64,000 bases of DNA. Source: Strix aluco (taxonomy: Eukaryota; Chordata; Aves; Strigiformes; Strigidae). Positions 1 to 14,700 of this stretch are shown one piece after another. The notes below the pieces were generated by a model that saw only the letters and a list, made by a program, of their open reading frames with translations, had not been told where the DNA came from and did no database searches. Position 1 is the first letter of the stretch, and each line of letters begins with the position of its first letter. A program made the translations under genes and the position numbers. Where the stretch lies: NCBI RefSeq assembly GCF_031877795.1, contig NC_133933.1, positions 71,738,503 to 71,802,502 of the forward strand, written 5' to 3'.

Positions 1-3000
1 TACTTTGTACCTCCTGGCAGCTGTATCTTTCCTTGTTTAAAACTGCCTTGTTTGCAAAAGAGCTACGCATGGGTGTACATGAAAGCAACTAAAGCTGTTG
101 TTCGCAAGGTTCCCTAAATACATTAACCTTGTCTTGGAACGGGGTAGGGATTTAGTTTAATGGTTACAGCAGGGGCAATGAGATTCTTGAATTGAACTCT
201 AGCTTACATCAATATTTAACTTTGAGGAAGGCTAGAATTCAGAGAGCTATTCCTTTTTCCCCCTTGTTTTAATTGGTATCATTCTCTTCTCCCAAGATAT
301 TTGAAGGTTGTAACGAGAAATATTTAGATCCCTCTTTCCATATTCATTGAATATACTGATATTGTATTTTATTAAAGAGTCTCAAATAGCTTATATCCCA
401 CTCTTAATAACCCTATGCATTACAAGCTTCTGTTTCCTCAAGCTACAGACAAATCCTATTACAGGGAGTAGATTAAACTGGGCCTTGACAGATCTTTGCA
501 ATTCACTGACAAAAAAGGACAAGTTGTCTTACTAATAAGACGACATCATGATCACACTAATATTATGCATCTCAGTGCTCTCGGATGCAAAAGCTTTTAT
601 GCACACCCCCTCCAGCAGTCACATTACCCAAATAAAAACCAAGCAATTTTCTTTTAACAATAAGCTAAACTATCTAAGTAGAAAGAATTACTTCAGATTC
701 GCATTGTGCGAACAGGCCATCAGTCAACAACAACTGCATGCTTGATCATGCCCTCTGGCTCCACATCCGCAAGGGACCTGGCTCATCCAGATTTGCTTCT
801 GCCACTATGAATGATGTGTATGCTTTTGTGTACAAACATGAGCCTGGAACAGAGGGCAGAGCCAGGGCTAAAGGGAGAGAGCACAAAGCAGCATTTTGTT
901 CAACTTTCTCTGAGGCTCTGCAGTGTAGCGGAGGGTGGACCTTGGGTTATGAATGCAAGGGAAAAGGATCACAGTGCATAGAAAAACATCTGTATCCCTT
1001 TAAAATGCTCCAAGCAATGTAATAATCCCTAATATACAGCCATTTTTTTATAATCAACAGAAACTAGCCTGAGTGGTCAGGTGATTTTAATCAGATTTTA
1101 AAAGGGGCCATGTGATTTCTTCACAGTGTTTTGATGTGTGCAAGGATAAAGGGAACTGGTGGCACCACCAATAGAGTAGCAGACCAGCATTCAGGGCAGC
1201 AGTCTGAGAAGAACATGACCTCCAGCAGCAGTTCTTTTATCCAGGATTTCCCACTCCTGGAGGGCACCCATGACAATTAGTAATGGAGAACTGACAGCAT
1301 GAGAAAAGCTTGCATATTGCTGCAGTGAAGTTAATAAACCCATAAATAGCATATACTGAGCCGGGAAGCTGGAACTCTTACCATTTTCCCAAAGACAGAT
1401 TTATCAAGAGACTTATTAAAAAATACCCACAAATGATTCTTGCTCTGTTTCTCAATAAAGGTAGTTTACAACAAAAGCTTAGGTGTTATGCAGTCCAAGA
1501 GAAAGGCAACAGTAACTGAACAGATCAATCACAAGTGGTTGCTTGGAAGACGGAATTTAACATCTTGCCCAGGCTTGTGTAAGTACAGTCTTAAAACGGG
1601 TGTTCTTGAGAGAGAAACAATGTGACCGCATGGCTAGCCATGGTTAGACACAGCTGCACAGCCATCATGGGGAAGAAAGGATCTTAGCAAATGTGGAAAT
1701 GGTTCATGGGTATCTTGAATGATTACAGCACATTACTTCAGCATTATGCTAGATAAAACCAGCACTGTCCTTCTCATTTACACAGAAATCTGTTCACAGA
1801 GAAAATGTGCGAACAGATAAGCACAGTTCTGGATATTATTTATGTATTTTTTATGTACTCAATCTACAATATACTTGCCAAAATAGTTCTGTGCCACCAC
1901 CAAAGAAACTGGGGCCCCAGTAGCTGTTGCAAGTGACCTAAACTCTTCAGAGGAGCATCTGGTACGGACATACAATGTCTGCATATTCTGCCAGATACTA
2001 CTCTGATACTAATAAACTGTTATCCAGAAAGATGTTATAAGGCTTTCTAAAGAAAACATGCATATTTGCCAGCATTTTTTATGCATATCTAACTTTTTGT
2101 ATACTTTTATATTAAAGGTTGTGCTTACCTCCACCTGGGATGTTCTTTGGTGATACCGCCATCCAATAAAGCACATAATAACAACGCACTAGTTTTCTGT
2201 GACCTGTCCATTATGTACTATACAGGGATCAACTAGTGTGTTTCTAATAGCTTGTAAAATGGCTTATTCACTGTAAATAGCTATTCACTGTATTTCAGAA
2301 ACTCTAAGAAACCAGCCAAAGCATTATAGGCACAGCAAGGTCACTGCATGTTTGTCCAGTGTTTGTAAATAACATCTTCTGAGATACTGCGCCAGACTTT
2401 TTTCACATTGCTGTTAACTGTATAAGGCGTAAAATTCACACAGATGGAGTTATGTCAGGCAGGGATTATGGCTGGATGGAAATCAAAGGCACAGCAATGA
2501 ACCTCCTCCATCAGTATCAGCCCCTTCCTTTAGAGAGATTAGAGACAAATTATAGGTCTGAGGCACTTTTTCCCTGGAGCCCACAGCATAGTAGTGAAAT
2601 CTCCATTTTCCAGGCAGTCTGAATGTGCAGCTGAAAGAGGAATCTCCTCCTTAATGAGCAACAATAAGTTTTAAAGTGTCTATTAACATATCTACTGCTG
2701 TGTCTTTATCTTTCTACAGTTACAAAATGGTACAATGGTCATAACACTCTCTTTCTTTACAGGCTACAGTGTAGACTGTGCAGTAAAGACATAGAATAGA
2801 ATAGAACTGCCCCAGGATAAATATGTTTTGAGAGCGAAAAAAAGAATTTAAAAAAAACCTAACATATAAATTGTTTTTTAGCATGTTCAGCAGCTATACT
2901 GCATGCAGAAGTATAGATTCATTTTTTCTGCTCCTTTTGATAGCTATTTGTTTTTCCATTGCAACAGACTGGTAGAAAAATGATTGCACTCAGGTGCTAG

Positions 3001-6000
3001 TTCAATAAAATTTGGGGCAGATATATAAAATCTGAGACATATATATGCAGCAGTATGGGATCCTGTTGCCAGATCCATTTAGTTGTATTCATGTTTTACT
3101 AGTTATAATTCTGTTTACTATTTAAGACTGATATTATTTTAGGTTTGTTATTCTCCCCTGATGCTAATCATACCAGCGGACCACTGACTGGAGTTCTGTC
3201 CAATATTATTTTGTCTATGATCTTTCTGTACACTTTTTTTCTTTAATAAAACATAGTAGAAAAAAAATGAATGCATAAAAAGTCAGGAATTCAAAGTTAT
3301 GGTTCCCATGGCAACATTAAGTCCCTCATGTTGCATTGTACATGCACTAAAAATAAACATGTAATGAAGTACCATATTTTGTATGTCAAGGGGAGCAAGT
3401 GACTGCAACTTTAATTTTACTTCCCTGAGTTTTATAGATTTAAGTTCTCAGCCCCAATATTGCAGGAATGTGGTTTTACACTGACACAGACATATAACGC
3501 ACAGCATCTATTTACAGCAAGTACATACGGTCTGCCGGATGGGCAGCGCTGATTTACACCACCTGAGCTAGGGGCCACCTGTGGGTATACATTTAGGGGT
3601 GCACTGAGTCTGTGGAGGGATGGGGACAGCATGTTCCTGTGCAGCACACAGACATTCCAGGGGGGTTCCCAGCAGTGCCAGAAAGAGGGGCCAGGGGCAC
3701 CACAGACCTTACCCAGCCTGTCATTGGCATCTCATCACAAATACCAGCAGAAGCACCAATAAATTAATATGCCATCCTGCTTTTCTTTACAATTTGCAGC
3801 CCCTTGGAAATCTGAAGGTATTTCTTTATGGAAAATAATTTTTTAAAAAATTAGAAATTCAAAGCAAATTGAGAGCTAAAGCATCTGGGAGTGCAAAATA
3901 AGGAATAGCAGCATAAGCAAAGAGCTCCCTTTCACATTAGGAAAGGAACAAGTATTTTGTAAATACTTCTGGTCTTCAAAGGAATTTAAATGCAATCAAG
4001 AACTTGTAGGCGCAGATAAATCTGCTTCCAAGCTATTTTTCCTCTCCAGAGAATGTGAAAACCAGAACTCAAAGTACATAAGCAGTTCCAATATTTTTTA
4101 TATGAAGGTATCCTCAAAACCAGCTGGGCAACTGATGTTCAGTCACTGAGACATTATTTCCTTTTACCTCCAGACCTGTTTGCATGTGTTTGATGTCCTC
4201 TGTCCTAGACCATCTCATCTTTGAAGGAGGGGTTGTTTTCTCCGACACTGGGGATGCAGCATGAAACACCGCATGGCTCTAACTCATGACAAGGCTCTGA
4301 GATGCTGTAATACTACTAATGCATCCCATAAGCTACACTAATAGAGTTTTGTTCGACCTGCAGTTACTAAATAAATAATATCTTTTGCATAGTTCCATTT
4401 AAAATAAACGGATATGTGAAGGCTAACTGTGGCATGAAGTGAGTTTAGCTTAGAAACAAATAACTCTTTGGGTTTGAGGTTTGGTTTTGTTTGGTTTGTT
4501 TTGAATGATCCTAAAAAACAGTATGCAAAGAAAGACATAGAAACATGCATGTTGTAAATGCTTGTAATAAGGATCATAGGCAATAGGCAGAGACATTGGA
4601 TATGTTTGTTTCTGGAAGAGGACAAAGAGGCAATAGCTCTATTACTGCACCTTTTCTTGTGTTTTGGAAAGAGGAAATCCAGACATACCCCTGACTTTCC
4701 TAATACTTATAGTTATGAAATTAGTTTAATGTAATGACTGTGTCTTACAAATACGCTTTCAGTCCTACAGGGTAAAAACACTTTCTGAACATTTTCATGT
4801 GAATAGTATGATGTTTGGACTTACTAAGCACATTTTGACTCAGAAGGCAGGTATGAGTCCATTTGCTATAATATTAACATGAGACAAAGGACATCTCTCC
4901 TACAAGTTTCATGTCAGATTATTCAGAAATCTCTGAATTTCTGAATGTGTGAAATTCAGATGAGTGAAATCCTTTGCTCTGAGACATCAGAAATGAGAAC
5001 TGACCTTAGAACTCCTCCATGATGGGTGCTTGTGCTAATGATGTTGGGAGAGCCTCTCTCAAAATGTTGTGTTGAAATGGCACACTTGTGAAACAACACA
5101 TTTCAACAGAAAAAAAATAATATTGAAAAGCTGTGACCAGCTCAACTGCAGAACCGTGACACTCACTTCTATGATCATTCTAAAACTACTCCCTATAATA
5201 CAGTAATTCTCAGCATAAAAATCTCAGTTCTGGAAAGTTAATGAATTTTCACAATGTTTGTCAGTTAATTTATTTACATATTTTCTCCCTTCCATGAAAC
5301 CACAGAATTCACTGATCAGTTTTATGTGACAGTAAATATTCAGTGATGACAGCAATATCAGGGGCATATGTCTGTTGTGTCTAAACCTAAGGGGTCAAAA
5401 ATTAGGTTTGTTCCACAGAAAGCACACATCAAATATTTAGTACAGTGACATTCTATATAACAAGCTTTACCGGTACATCTGAAGTCTTACTGATGATTGG
5501 CATAAGTTTTCTGAAAACATAATGTTAGAACTGGCCCCTCTGGAGCATGTACCTCAAATGAACTCAGATGTAGATACATATTTTCCTTTTTCGAAAGAGA
5601 AAACTGTGATGGCAGCTGGATAGCAGAGCTGTTTCACACAGATGTTACTGAAGCCAGAGTTTGCATCCTAGCTGCAAATCAACATATGGTGTACTAGCTA
5701 CAATTTTATTTTTCTATCTTTACTGCTACTGACTGAAGTTATTTATTACCGGCTATTGCAAGACTGAAAGAGGAACAAACCAGAAAGAGTTCCACCACCG
5801 CAACTACTGTGTAAGACACAGATACTTCTAGTTCAGATCAGCTGATTCTTGCTAATTACTTAAGGGTAAGTGATCATGTAAGAAACACTTTTAAAGAAGC
5901 ACAGATGAACTGCTGGACCCCAAATGAATATTTCAGAATATTATAATTGAGCAATGCACATTTGTGACATATCAATCCCAGTAATCATGTAAGTGCCAAA

Positions 6001-7905
6001 GTTAGATCATTTTACATAAAAAGGTCTACTACAAATGTTTACTTGTTTAATTTAAGAATAGTTGAGGAAATACATGTTCTTTGGACCACATACAAAGAAT
6101 GAGGAACCTCTAAGGAAGAAGTAAGTTGCAGAAACAAAATTTCTGTATTGAGAATTAGCTGCTGTTACAGAGATTCAGACTGGAGTAATAAGGTCATTAA
6201 TTCTATCTTTCTTTAGTTTCTATGCATTGTGGGTTTGTGTTTTTATACATATTTGCACAGTACTTAACTGTAAGTGGGTGCTTCTAAAAAATAGTTTACT
6301 ATTAATAATGGATATCTGAGGTGAGGCCAACATAGAGAGAAGAAACTGTAAACAACTCATGCAGCTAATATGTTGACTATTAATTAACATGAGTGATTCA
6401 TTCAGTGCTATATCCAGACATAAAGCTAGGATGAAAGATGAAAGGGCAATTTAAAAAAAACCCTGTAACTTGCACAGTTATCAGCTGCAGTAGCTGAGAC
6501 CTCAAATAATGGCCTAATTACAGTTTGTCTGAAAGGTATCAGGGCCTTATCCTCTACAGGAAATATTAATGGAAAATTACTTGCTTTTCAAAGCCAATAA
6601 GCCTATCCGCAGGTTCCATATCAGCTCCCACCAGACATATATCTTTTTACACATGGGTGGTTTGTCACATGATGATTGACTCAATCTTGACAAGGAAAGG
6701 GATAGAAAAATTATCACTTTGTGCAGATATGACCACTTCTGACTTTGGCAGGTGAGGCAGTTCAGATTGCCCAACACCGACCTAACTGCAAAAGATAACA
6801 TTTTTGTCAATTCTTCCATTTTCATAAGCACCAGCCAACACATCCGTCCTTTCCGTGTTAACTAATCCCCTCTCAGATTATGACTTCTGTCATATTTTGT
6901 CCATTGGGACCAGCCATATGGGTAACACTTCTGTTCAGTAGTACTGAACACTACTGAGTATTCCTTTGCATAGCAAAGTAGTGCTGAGTAGCACTTTGCT
7001 ACGTGAAAGCAGCTCCTTGTAGCTAAGGTACTTCTCATTGTAAGCAAGTACATCACATCTCTGCCCTTTTACTAAGGTGATATGTATGATCAAAGACAAA
7101 TGAAAAACTGTTCTGCCAGGATACTGGCAACCTGGATTACAAGCAGAAAGAGTGATGTGCAGGTGGTTTGAGTAACAAGACCTGAGCAATCTTAAAAAAC
7201 AAAAAAAAGGATTTTTGCCCAGAATTAGGATGTTGACAAAGTTACCTAGGATGATAGTCCCTGGGACCATGGGATGCAAGCCAATTCTGAAGTGAGTCAC
7301 TAGGATAATCAAATCTCCTCAAACAATAAGTTTGATGGCATTCTTCCTCCCCTCCTGAAGGCTGGCCATTGACCATTTGGTTGAGGCGTTCGATACAGTG
7401 GTGTAGCTGGTCACATGGATTATTTCTAAACTTGCTCACTCTTGATTCTCTTGCAAAGGAAGCAATCTCCACTCTTGTCTTGTGACACAGAATTAATCTG
7501 AAACCAAAAGCAGGAGGTACTGCTATACCAAACAGGACCAATGCTTGCTCACATTTATTTATTTACAAAACAGGTGCTTTCCAAAAGTAAGGTACAAGGT
7601 ACAAACAACTAGTTACCAGAGCAGTCTCTAGGCTATGTTTTAAAATACCTTTCAGTGCACCTGAATGTCACTGAAGCTGGAAAAAAATAATAGATCAGCC
7701 ACTACAACCTCACTTGAATAGTAAAGGACCAGCAGATGTGGAATCTGAATATTCAATAACTACTAAGCAGAAACAGTAAGTCTCTCAGTGTGGAACGTTT
7801 TTTTGTTTGTGTTAATTATACTAATTAGAATTAGAACTTCCACCACTCCAATTTCGTGCAGCTGTGTGGTGCTAGCTGCTATTGTTAGCACTCACAGAAA
7901 ATACT
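1..7905. other. Intergenic DNA, no gene recognised
   Basis: AT-rich sequence upstream of the only recognised promoter. The open frames are short (mostly under 100 codons), lie on both strands and show no domain or motif I recognise. Between 6.6 and 7.5 kb the minus strand carries several adjoining open frames in different frames. One short stretch there loosely resembles a LINE endonuclease motif, but this is too weak to call. The rest holds A/T-rich simple sequence only. Confidence 0.7.
6972..7000. repeat. Small inverted repeat (8-bp arms)
   Basis: The arms AGCAAAGT (6972-6979) and ACTTTGCT (6993-7000) are exact reverse complements around a 13-base loop. The loop continues the local run of AGTAGT/GTGCTGAGTAGC words. 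No function is suggested by its setting. Confidence 0.4.
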
Positions 7906-7920
7906 CCAACAGAGGGCACC
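7906..7920 (+). promoter_or_regulatory. CTCF-like binding motif
   Basis: CCAACAGAGGGCACC matches the CTCF core consensus CCASYAGRKGGCRSY at 14 of 15 positions. The only mismatch is A at the fourth position. It lies about 14 kb upstream of the CpG island promoter, in the same orientation as the better motif at 51,635. A single motif match in 64 kb can arise by chance, so occupancy is unproven. Confidence 0.35.
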
Positions 7921-10186
7921 AAGAAAATTACTTACAATCTGAACACCCACACAATCCTGTCACATTGGAAAGACTGCAGACAGCATAACTAATAAAGTTA
8001 TTGTGCTATTTTGAAAGAATAATAGCATGTTTGAAGAGACCATATTAACCCTGTTGTAAAGTATTGATTGCGCTCTGTAGTAAAGGAAATGAAACAACAA
8101 AGACATAGTGTTTTAATTCTTTTCCTGTTTGCTCTTGCTAGTTTTACTCTGTTTCAATTTACACCTATATTTGGGAACACAGAAAATGTATCACCTATGG
8201 TTCACAAAGACAGTTTTATTTTCATAGACACTCTTTCAGCAACTTGGTGCTTTTAAGATTGTACTTCAATTCCAGCAAATGGTTGTGAATATGAAAGGAA
8301 TCCCTGTCTAAAACGGCTCGAATCCTGTTTGTCATGTTTATTTCTATGTAAAAAAAAAAAAGTCAACCAAAAATGTCAAAAGATGTCAGCTGATTAGCTC
8401 TGGACATTTCGGTTCAGACGTGTTACCAAAAAAAAGGTATAATTATCATTTCGGTCTCTAAGGAAATCCTTTAATTCCATACCAGTGCATTATAAATGAG
8501 CAAAACAAGTAGCGTGTCTTTAGTAACAATTTGTTGTTGTTTTGAAAGCACATCTGCGTGCATACGTCTAACAATACAATGCCACTGTATAAAGCTGTTC
8601 TAAATGAGGTTGAGGCAAATATTTAGGATGACTTTAACGTTTACCATTTTCACAGAATTAAAGCACTGGTCCTCTCATTAAAATAGTCAGGTTCAGTTAA
8701 TTCTACTAGATTTGTTTAAAGTTGGTAAAAGCTATTTTTTTAATTCTGTGCTAAACTGTAAGTTTAAAGGCAAGAGGATAGCTGAATTAGCAGAGAATGA
8801 TGGACATTTCAAGCATCATCTTTTATAGACACCAATATCTAAAAATCAGTTATCACTCTTCAGTTGTAAATGAACATCATTTGTAATCATTCTCTGAGGT
8901 GATCTAGTATATATAAAATCACTTCACCTTTTTTTTTTTTTTCTTAAATGGTGTTTTTAAGAGCATGATTCCTGTAATTGCATTTCCTTCCTTTTCTATG
9001 AGAGTATCTGTAAAGACATTTGGCATCTCATCAGCAAAAACAGCAGATGGAGAAAGGCCTTCCTACGTGCTCTGTCAAGGGAATTGCAAGTTTAGGTGGG
9101 GTTTTAATAGACATCAAGGATTTAGTGACATGCCAAAGATTGCATGCCTTCACTGTACCTATTATTTGTGCCTTTCTCTTTTAATAGAAATGAAAACAAT
9201 TACTGTGCAGAAAAGATTTAGCTTCTCTTTGAGAGTATCATACCATATGGTATGGGGGATGTATAGCTGACAAAATGAATGTAAAAATGAAGTACATACA
9301 CTTCAGATGATGCTAGTTGAACTAAATTTATGTTTCATATTTTAACTGAACTGATAGAAAAGTTTACAAATAGCAAAAAACTTCATATGCTAATAGCAAT
9401 TCAAGTAAGACATAAAAATACTTGTTACTGAGTTTGGCTTTATATAAAAATGGCCTTGGGGACCAAAGAACATTTCAAGAGACAACTAAGTAAGCACTGT
9501 AATTACAAGAATGAAAATCAACAGTTTTCCCAAATAACAGTCTTGTTATCACATGATAGCACATGAAATTGCAAACAGAGCAAATATTTTTCTCAGTTAC
9601 TGAGAAATGAGATTTTCCTGATAGGACATGATGTTCATAGATGAGGCATGAAGATATTTGTACTGGCCATTCAAGGAGGGAAAAAAACCCCTTTTGGTAG
9701 GGGAGCAAACTCACAGACTGTATCTTGCATATTCCTCAGGGAGCCATTAAAAAAAGCTGTATCTGATGAGTTAAACCCTCATCAAACTTACCGAAAAAAT
9801 GCAGCTATCCTGAATTTGCACTTTTTGTGAGTAACTGAAAGTGCTCCCAGAAAGTTTAATGTTCTCAAAATCCTACAGCACATGAAAGCAGTGTCAAAGT
9901 ACTCATCAGACATATATGTGAAATGTTTGGGCCTGCGCAGATTCTAGAGCTGGATGGAAAGATTTTGTAAAGAACCTTCAATGCCCTGAACTCTTTCAGT
10001 CTTTCATGGTATGAGTTCCCTCCTTGTCTCAGAGGATAGAGGGAGTTGCTGTCATGCTCTAGAATTTAGTGTGGAAATACAGAAATAACAGAACTCAGTG
10101 TTAGGTAGATAGGTAGACATCCATTGACATGGTGAGAATATTCACATCCTTGCAGCAAAAGTTATTTGTAGAAAATGGGAAAAGAG

Positions 10187-10213
10187 AAAAAAAAAAAAAA
10201 AAAAAAAAAAAAA
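10187..10213 (+). repeat. Poly(A) tract, A27
   Basis: An uninterrupted run of 27 A residues. It could be the tail of an old retroposed sequence on the plus strand. I could not find a matching target-site duplication or a recognisable retrocopy just upstream, so I call it only a homopolymer. Confidence 0.9.
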
Positions 10214-11741
10214 GGACGAAATAAGATTTGGGGACTTTGGGAATAGAATAGCATTGAAATATTAGTTACAGTGTTATAAAAGCACAGGGGAGTTGTACCA
10301 AGAACACTGCAGCTGCAGCAAGATCTCTTGAATCAGGTTTCAGACAGCTCAGTATCTGGGTGCACAGGGGAGAAACATGAGCTATTAATTGCAATATTAA
10401 TCATATACTGCCACCGCAGTAGTGCAAGGTAGCACTTCACCGCATGTTCACAAAGACCAAATGTCCCCTCAGTAATTTCTGCAACTGCTGAATTCCTTGC
10501 ACCTCTACAGGACCTCATTTTCAGGCAAAACAAACAAAAAAAAGAAGTAGTTCAGTTGGGCTGCCTGAGCAGATTCCTGACCAAAATTCACTACAGTCAC
10601 ATAACCTTAAACTCACTTTCTGAGTATTAAGTGCTAGACATAGGACAGGAAGAAAGATCCTGAGGAGTTTCTCCAGTCACCTTTCCTTTGCATGTTTTTT
10701 CCTGCCTTCTTTTTCTCTCTGATCACAAGCGTATTCCTGTCTTGATCTCACCCTCTTCCTCACCAACGCCTGCTGTCCTGAGACAGCTGTATGCCCAGCC
10801 AAGGTCCTCCTTTTCCTATCCCACCACAGAATGCCGGTTTAATTTTGGCTTCCTTGAAATAGGAATGTGCTAAGAAACCAATCATTAACAATATCTTCTC
10901 ATTTTACACTCCAGTGTACCACTTCCCAAAATGGTACTAAAGCATTTTACGATCTATAATCCTCATCTGCATCTGTGAAAATCTCTTGCAATAACCAGTG
11001 TGCAATTCACTCATTCACTATGCTATTCACTGTCACATGTTCAGGTCGCTCCCCCAGCTATTCCCTCTGAACTCACTGAATTTTATAGCCATGCAAGAAG
11101 AGTCACAAAAAAAATTCACGGTGTATCCCCTCAGTTTCAAAGAGGCACCAAAGCGCTGAAATGAATGTGATCAGCCCCAGGTATCATCAGCTAAGATTCC
11201 TTTCTCCAGTCACACAAATGCAAAATATAACCTCTGTTTTCCTTTCAAACAAGGGACACAGAGTAGCTGGAAGGCTCAGGTGATTGGAAACAAAACATTA
11301 AGGCATTCATCTATGAGACACAGTTCAAATTCAGACCAGATCAGTCTTAAATGAAAGTCACTACCATGTGCTGACCGCTCAATGAAAGCTGATGTTCTCA
11401 GACATCCAGATCACAGAAACTGCCATCACAGTGGTGGGTAGCTTTGGCAAAGACAAAGGACCACATAGCCTGGTTAACTAAAATAACCTCTACTGTCTTG
11501 AATGTTTCCCTGGCCATGTAGATTGGGGCTGAAATAAATACATTGGCAGGGTAGCTCACAGAAAGTTGCATTTTTACTAGTTGTGCTGTATCTGTACTGG
11601 GGATAAACAGAGGGCTTTCAGTCTCCCAGGGCTGTCAATCTGTCATCTTCCACACACACACAGAGAACAGGTTTTGCCTTTTAAAAGAAAGAACACTGTG
11701 AACAGAAACTCGTCATTAATCAAGGCTTATTTCTCCACATG

Positions 11742-11761
11742 AAAAAAAAAAAAAAAAAAAA
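11742..11761 (+). repeat. Poly(A) tract, A20
   Basis: An uninterrupted run of 20 A residues with no recognised retrocopy or flanking duplication. Confidence 0.9.
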
Positions 11762-14700
11762 GCAGAGTCAAGTCACCATCTCCACATTTGGAACTCTATT
11801 CCACTTCACAAGCTGTGGATAAAGAATATAAAGTAGAATCAGAAAGTTTGTCCTTAGAGAAAGGAAAATGAAACACTTAGGTCTCTGTGTGGGATATGCT
11901 GGTCTGTGGAAGTTGAATAAACTGGTACAATACACAATGCTATGACTCACAGTGCTGGATGGAAGAGCACTGTATGCTATCCATCAAACATTAGCTTCAA
12001 GACAATTCTTAAAACTTTGAACACAGCAGGATGAGAAGATCACAAACCTCTCTGGAATCTGTGCATGCTGCTAGGCACTCTACCTGCCTTATTGCAACCA
12101 TGGTTATAAAAACTCCTTCATGTGCTAACCTGAAATAAATTAATGAGACTGCTTATAATTTATGACTGGATAGGTAGGCTTCCACTTTCTGATCCCAAAG
12201 ACTTGTTGGAGTATTCTTTGTTAATGTAAGCCAATAGAAAAACCTATCTTCTCTCAGATTTCACTGTAAATCAGGCATGACTCAAATCCCTGACAGCTGA
12301 TGATTAAAAAATTACAGTAAAAATAATTTTAATGTAAGTGCTTGCTAACAATATATTTTTAATCATTTTATTACTGACAACCCCCTCTGAGATCTATAGT
12401 ATATAGATAAAACAATAATTAGTGTAGGCAAAAGCAAAGACTAATTTAGAGAGATGTTGTCAAGAAGAATTTTTGGAACTCAAAGCTTGACACATTTTCA
12501 AAATTACGTTGATTAGTCATTGAAATCCATCATGAGGCAAAGTGTTGGTTAAAGACTTAGACTCTTCAAAAATAAAGACTGAATGATTTTTCAGACCTTT
12601 GATTTAGCTGAGGACAAGTGTGGTCACTTAACAGAGGGTATTGTGGGATGACACTATTACTGACCGTGTTGCAAAGCAAGCTAACAAACAATCCCTTCTG
12701 GTGGCTTTAAAAGCTATATCGGGAAATCTCATCAATTTTTATGGGTACTTTGCATTTTTACCAGTTTGGGCATTTTAATATACATTTTTAGCTTCCAAAT
12801 GCTTTGAAAACACCCTCAGAAAGGCTGGGGGGAAGTTATAAGATCTGGCCCAACCTAGCAAGCCATTACCATCAGGCATGATGAATGAGGCCCTGATTTC
12901 AGTGGGGCTATTCACAGTACCAGGTGGAGAGCCAGTGTTGCTGGACAGGGCTTTCATTGATTATATAAAAACACCAACCAAATAACTAGACCTGAAGTGC
13001 TATAAAATGCATCATGTGAGCACATTGAAAAATAGGAGGAACATATATTCTCTAATCTCTCAGGTACAATAATCTGTAGATGTTACTTGTAACCTCAAAT
13101 GTAAAAATGTAGGCAGAAGATTTTAAGCAGACTATACTCCTTATTAAATTAAATATTTAGCAATTCAGAATTAACAATTCTAATCATAAATGCCAGGCAA
13201 CCACTTCTGAACTGCTACCATAGCTAATTACTCCAGTGGGAAAGGAAACAGGAGAAAGGGCATTTCAGCTGTGCAAGGACAGGTTGTCTCTGAATCTATA
13301 TTTTGTCCAAATAAAACCTGTAGTTAGATGGAGTTCATGGGAATCTTAACCCTTCATCTGTAGGAACCGCAGCATTTCTGATAATTGTCTTTTTCTTCCT
13401 GCTGAATATACTAGTGATTTTCTCCAAGACTAACATCATTTATATTTATAGTTTTCTTCTTGCGCTTTGTCATTGTCTATTATCTCCTCTGGGAAAATGA
13501 TTTAATGATATTGTTGTTTTAATGGTGCTATTGCTAGTGCTATCATTATAGTGGTGCCACATAGTCAGCAGTCATTAAGTGCTGGCACTCAGGTGGGCAC
13601 TGTAAGAGGAGTAAAAAACTAGCCACTGCCTCTCATTGGGACACCAAAAATTAGACAAATGTGCCGAATTATTGCGAATAGGACCTAAAAAGTATTTTGG
13701 AGTTTCACGGAGACCAAAATCTTGCTGACTCAGAAAGCCTCAAGATCAGGTCCACTAGAAGTTACTATGATACACTTCTTTTGGGTCAGAGTCATTCTTA
13801 AATACATCCTTGATGTGTTTGAGTGTAGAAGAGAACCCTGCCCTTCTTCTCTGGAGGATGAGAAGCCAAGAGAAGAGATGAAAAGACTGGAATGTGAAGA
13901 AAAACAGGCTGAGATCCTAGAGATTTCCTCAGGTCTCCTGGGGCAGTTTTGACTTAGGAAGATAATAAGCTACCCAAACCCAGGCTTAAGGTGAAAAATG
14001 GCTGGTTCTTTAGACAGCAACACCACTTTGCAAACGGTATCAACGTTACTACTGCTATCAGTACTATAATGATGTAGGGTTCTTGTTTGTATCCGAAATG
14101 TCCCTTCCCAGAAGAGATGACAGTTCAAGAACAGGGTGGGATAATGCAAAGACATATTGATCCAGCCGTTGAACCTGGAGAAACTACCTTCTTGTAGGCT
14201 AAATGAAGATCTATAAACACATTTCAATCTGCAAGAAAATATTGCTGAGAACCTGAAGTCTGTGATTTGTTTGAGGGAAGTGGCATCTGGAAGGAGTTAG
14301 GCAAAACAAAGGATGTGGGCTTATTTACAGCACATAAAAGGATGGTAATGTAGTACAATATATTTTTCACAGCTGATGAAGGGTGGCATTGCATTTGCCA
14401 TAAGTATTCTTGAACTGTTCTTCTGTCCCCTAGTCTGTCATTACTGAGATAAACCGGACAGTAATACGGCTCAGCTGAGTAAGCGATAGCCATGATAATA
14501 AAGAATCACCCCAGTACAGACAGAAAAAAAAAGCAGCCAAGTTCATTATAAAAGCTGCCAGATTATTCTATATAAAATGTAAAGACATTTTCCTTGGACC
14601 TGCATTAAAATGAAAAGAATTTCAGAAGCCAGTGGAGATATATTTTTAAGACTAAAATGAACAATCAGGACAGGTAAAATATTTTTCTCACATAAATGGC

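Noticed and set aside
10187..10213. Poly(A) tract taken as the tail of a processed pseudogene
   Set aside because: No recognisable coding sequence or target-site duplication was found upstream.
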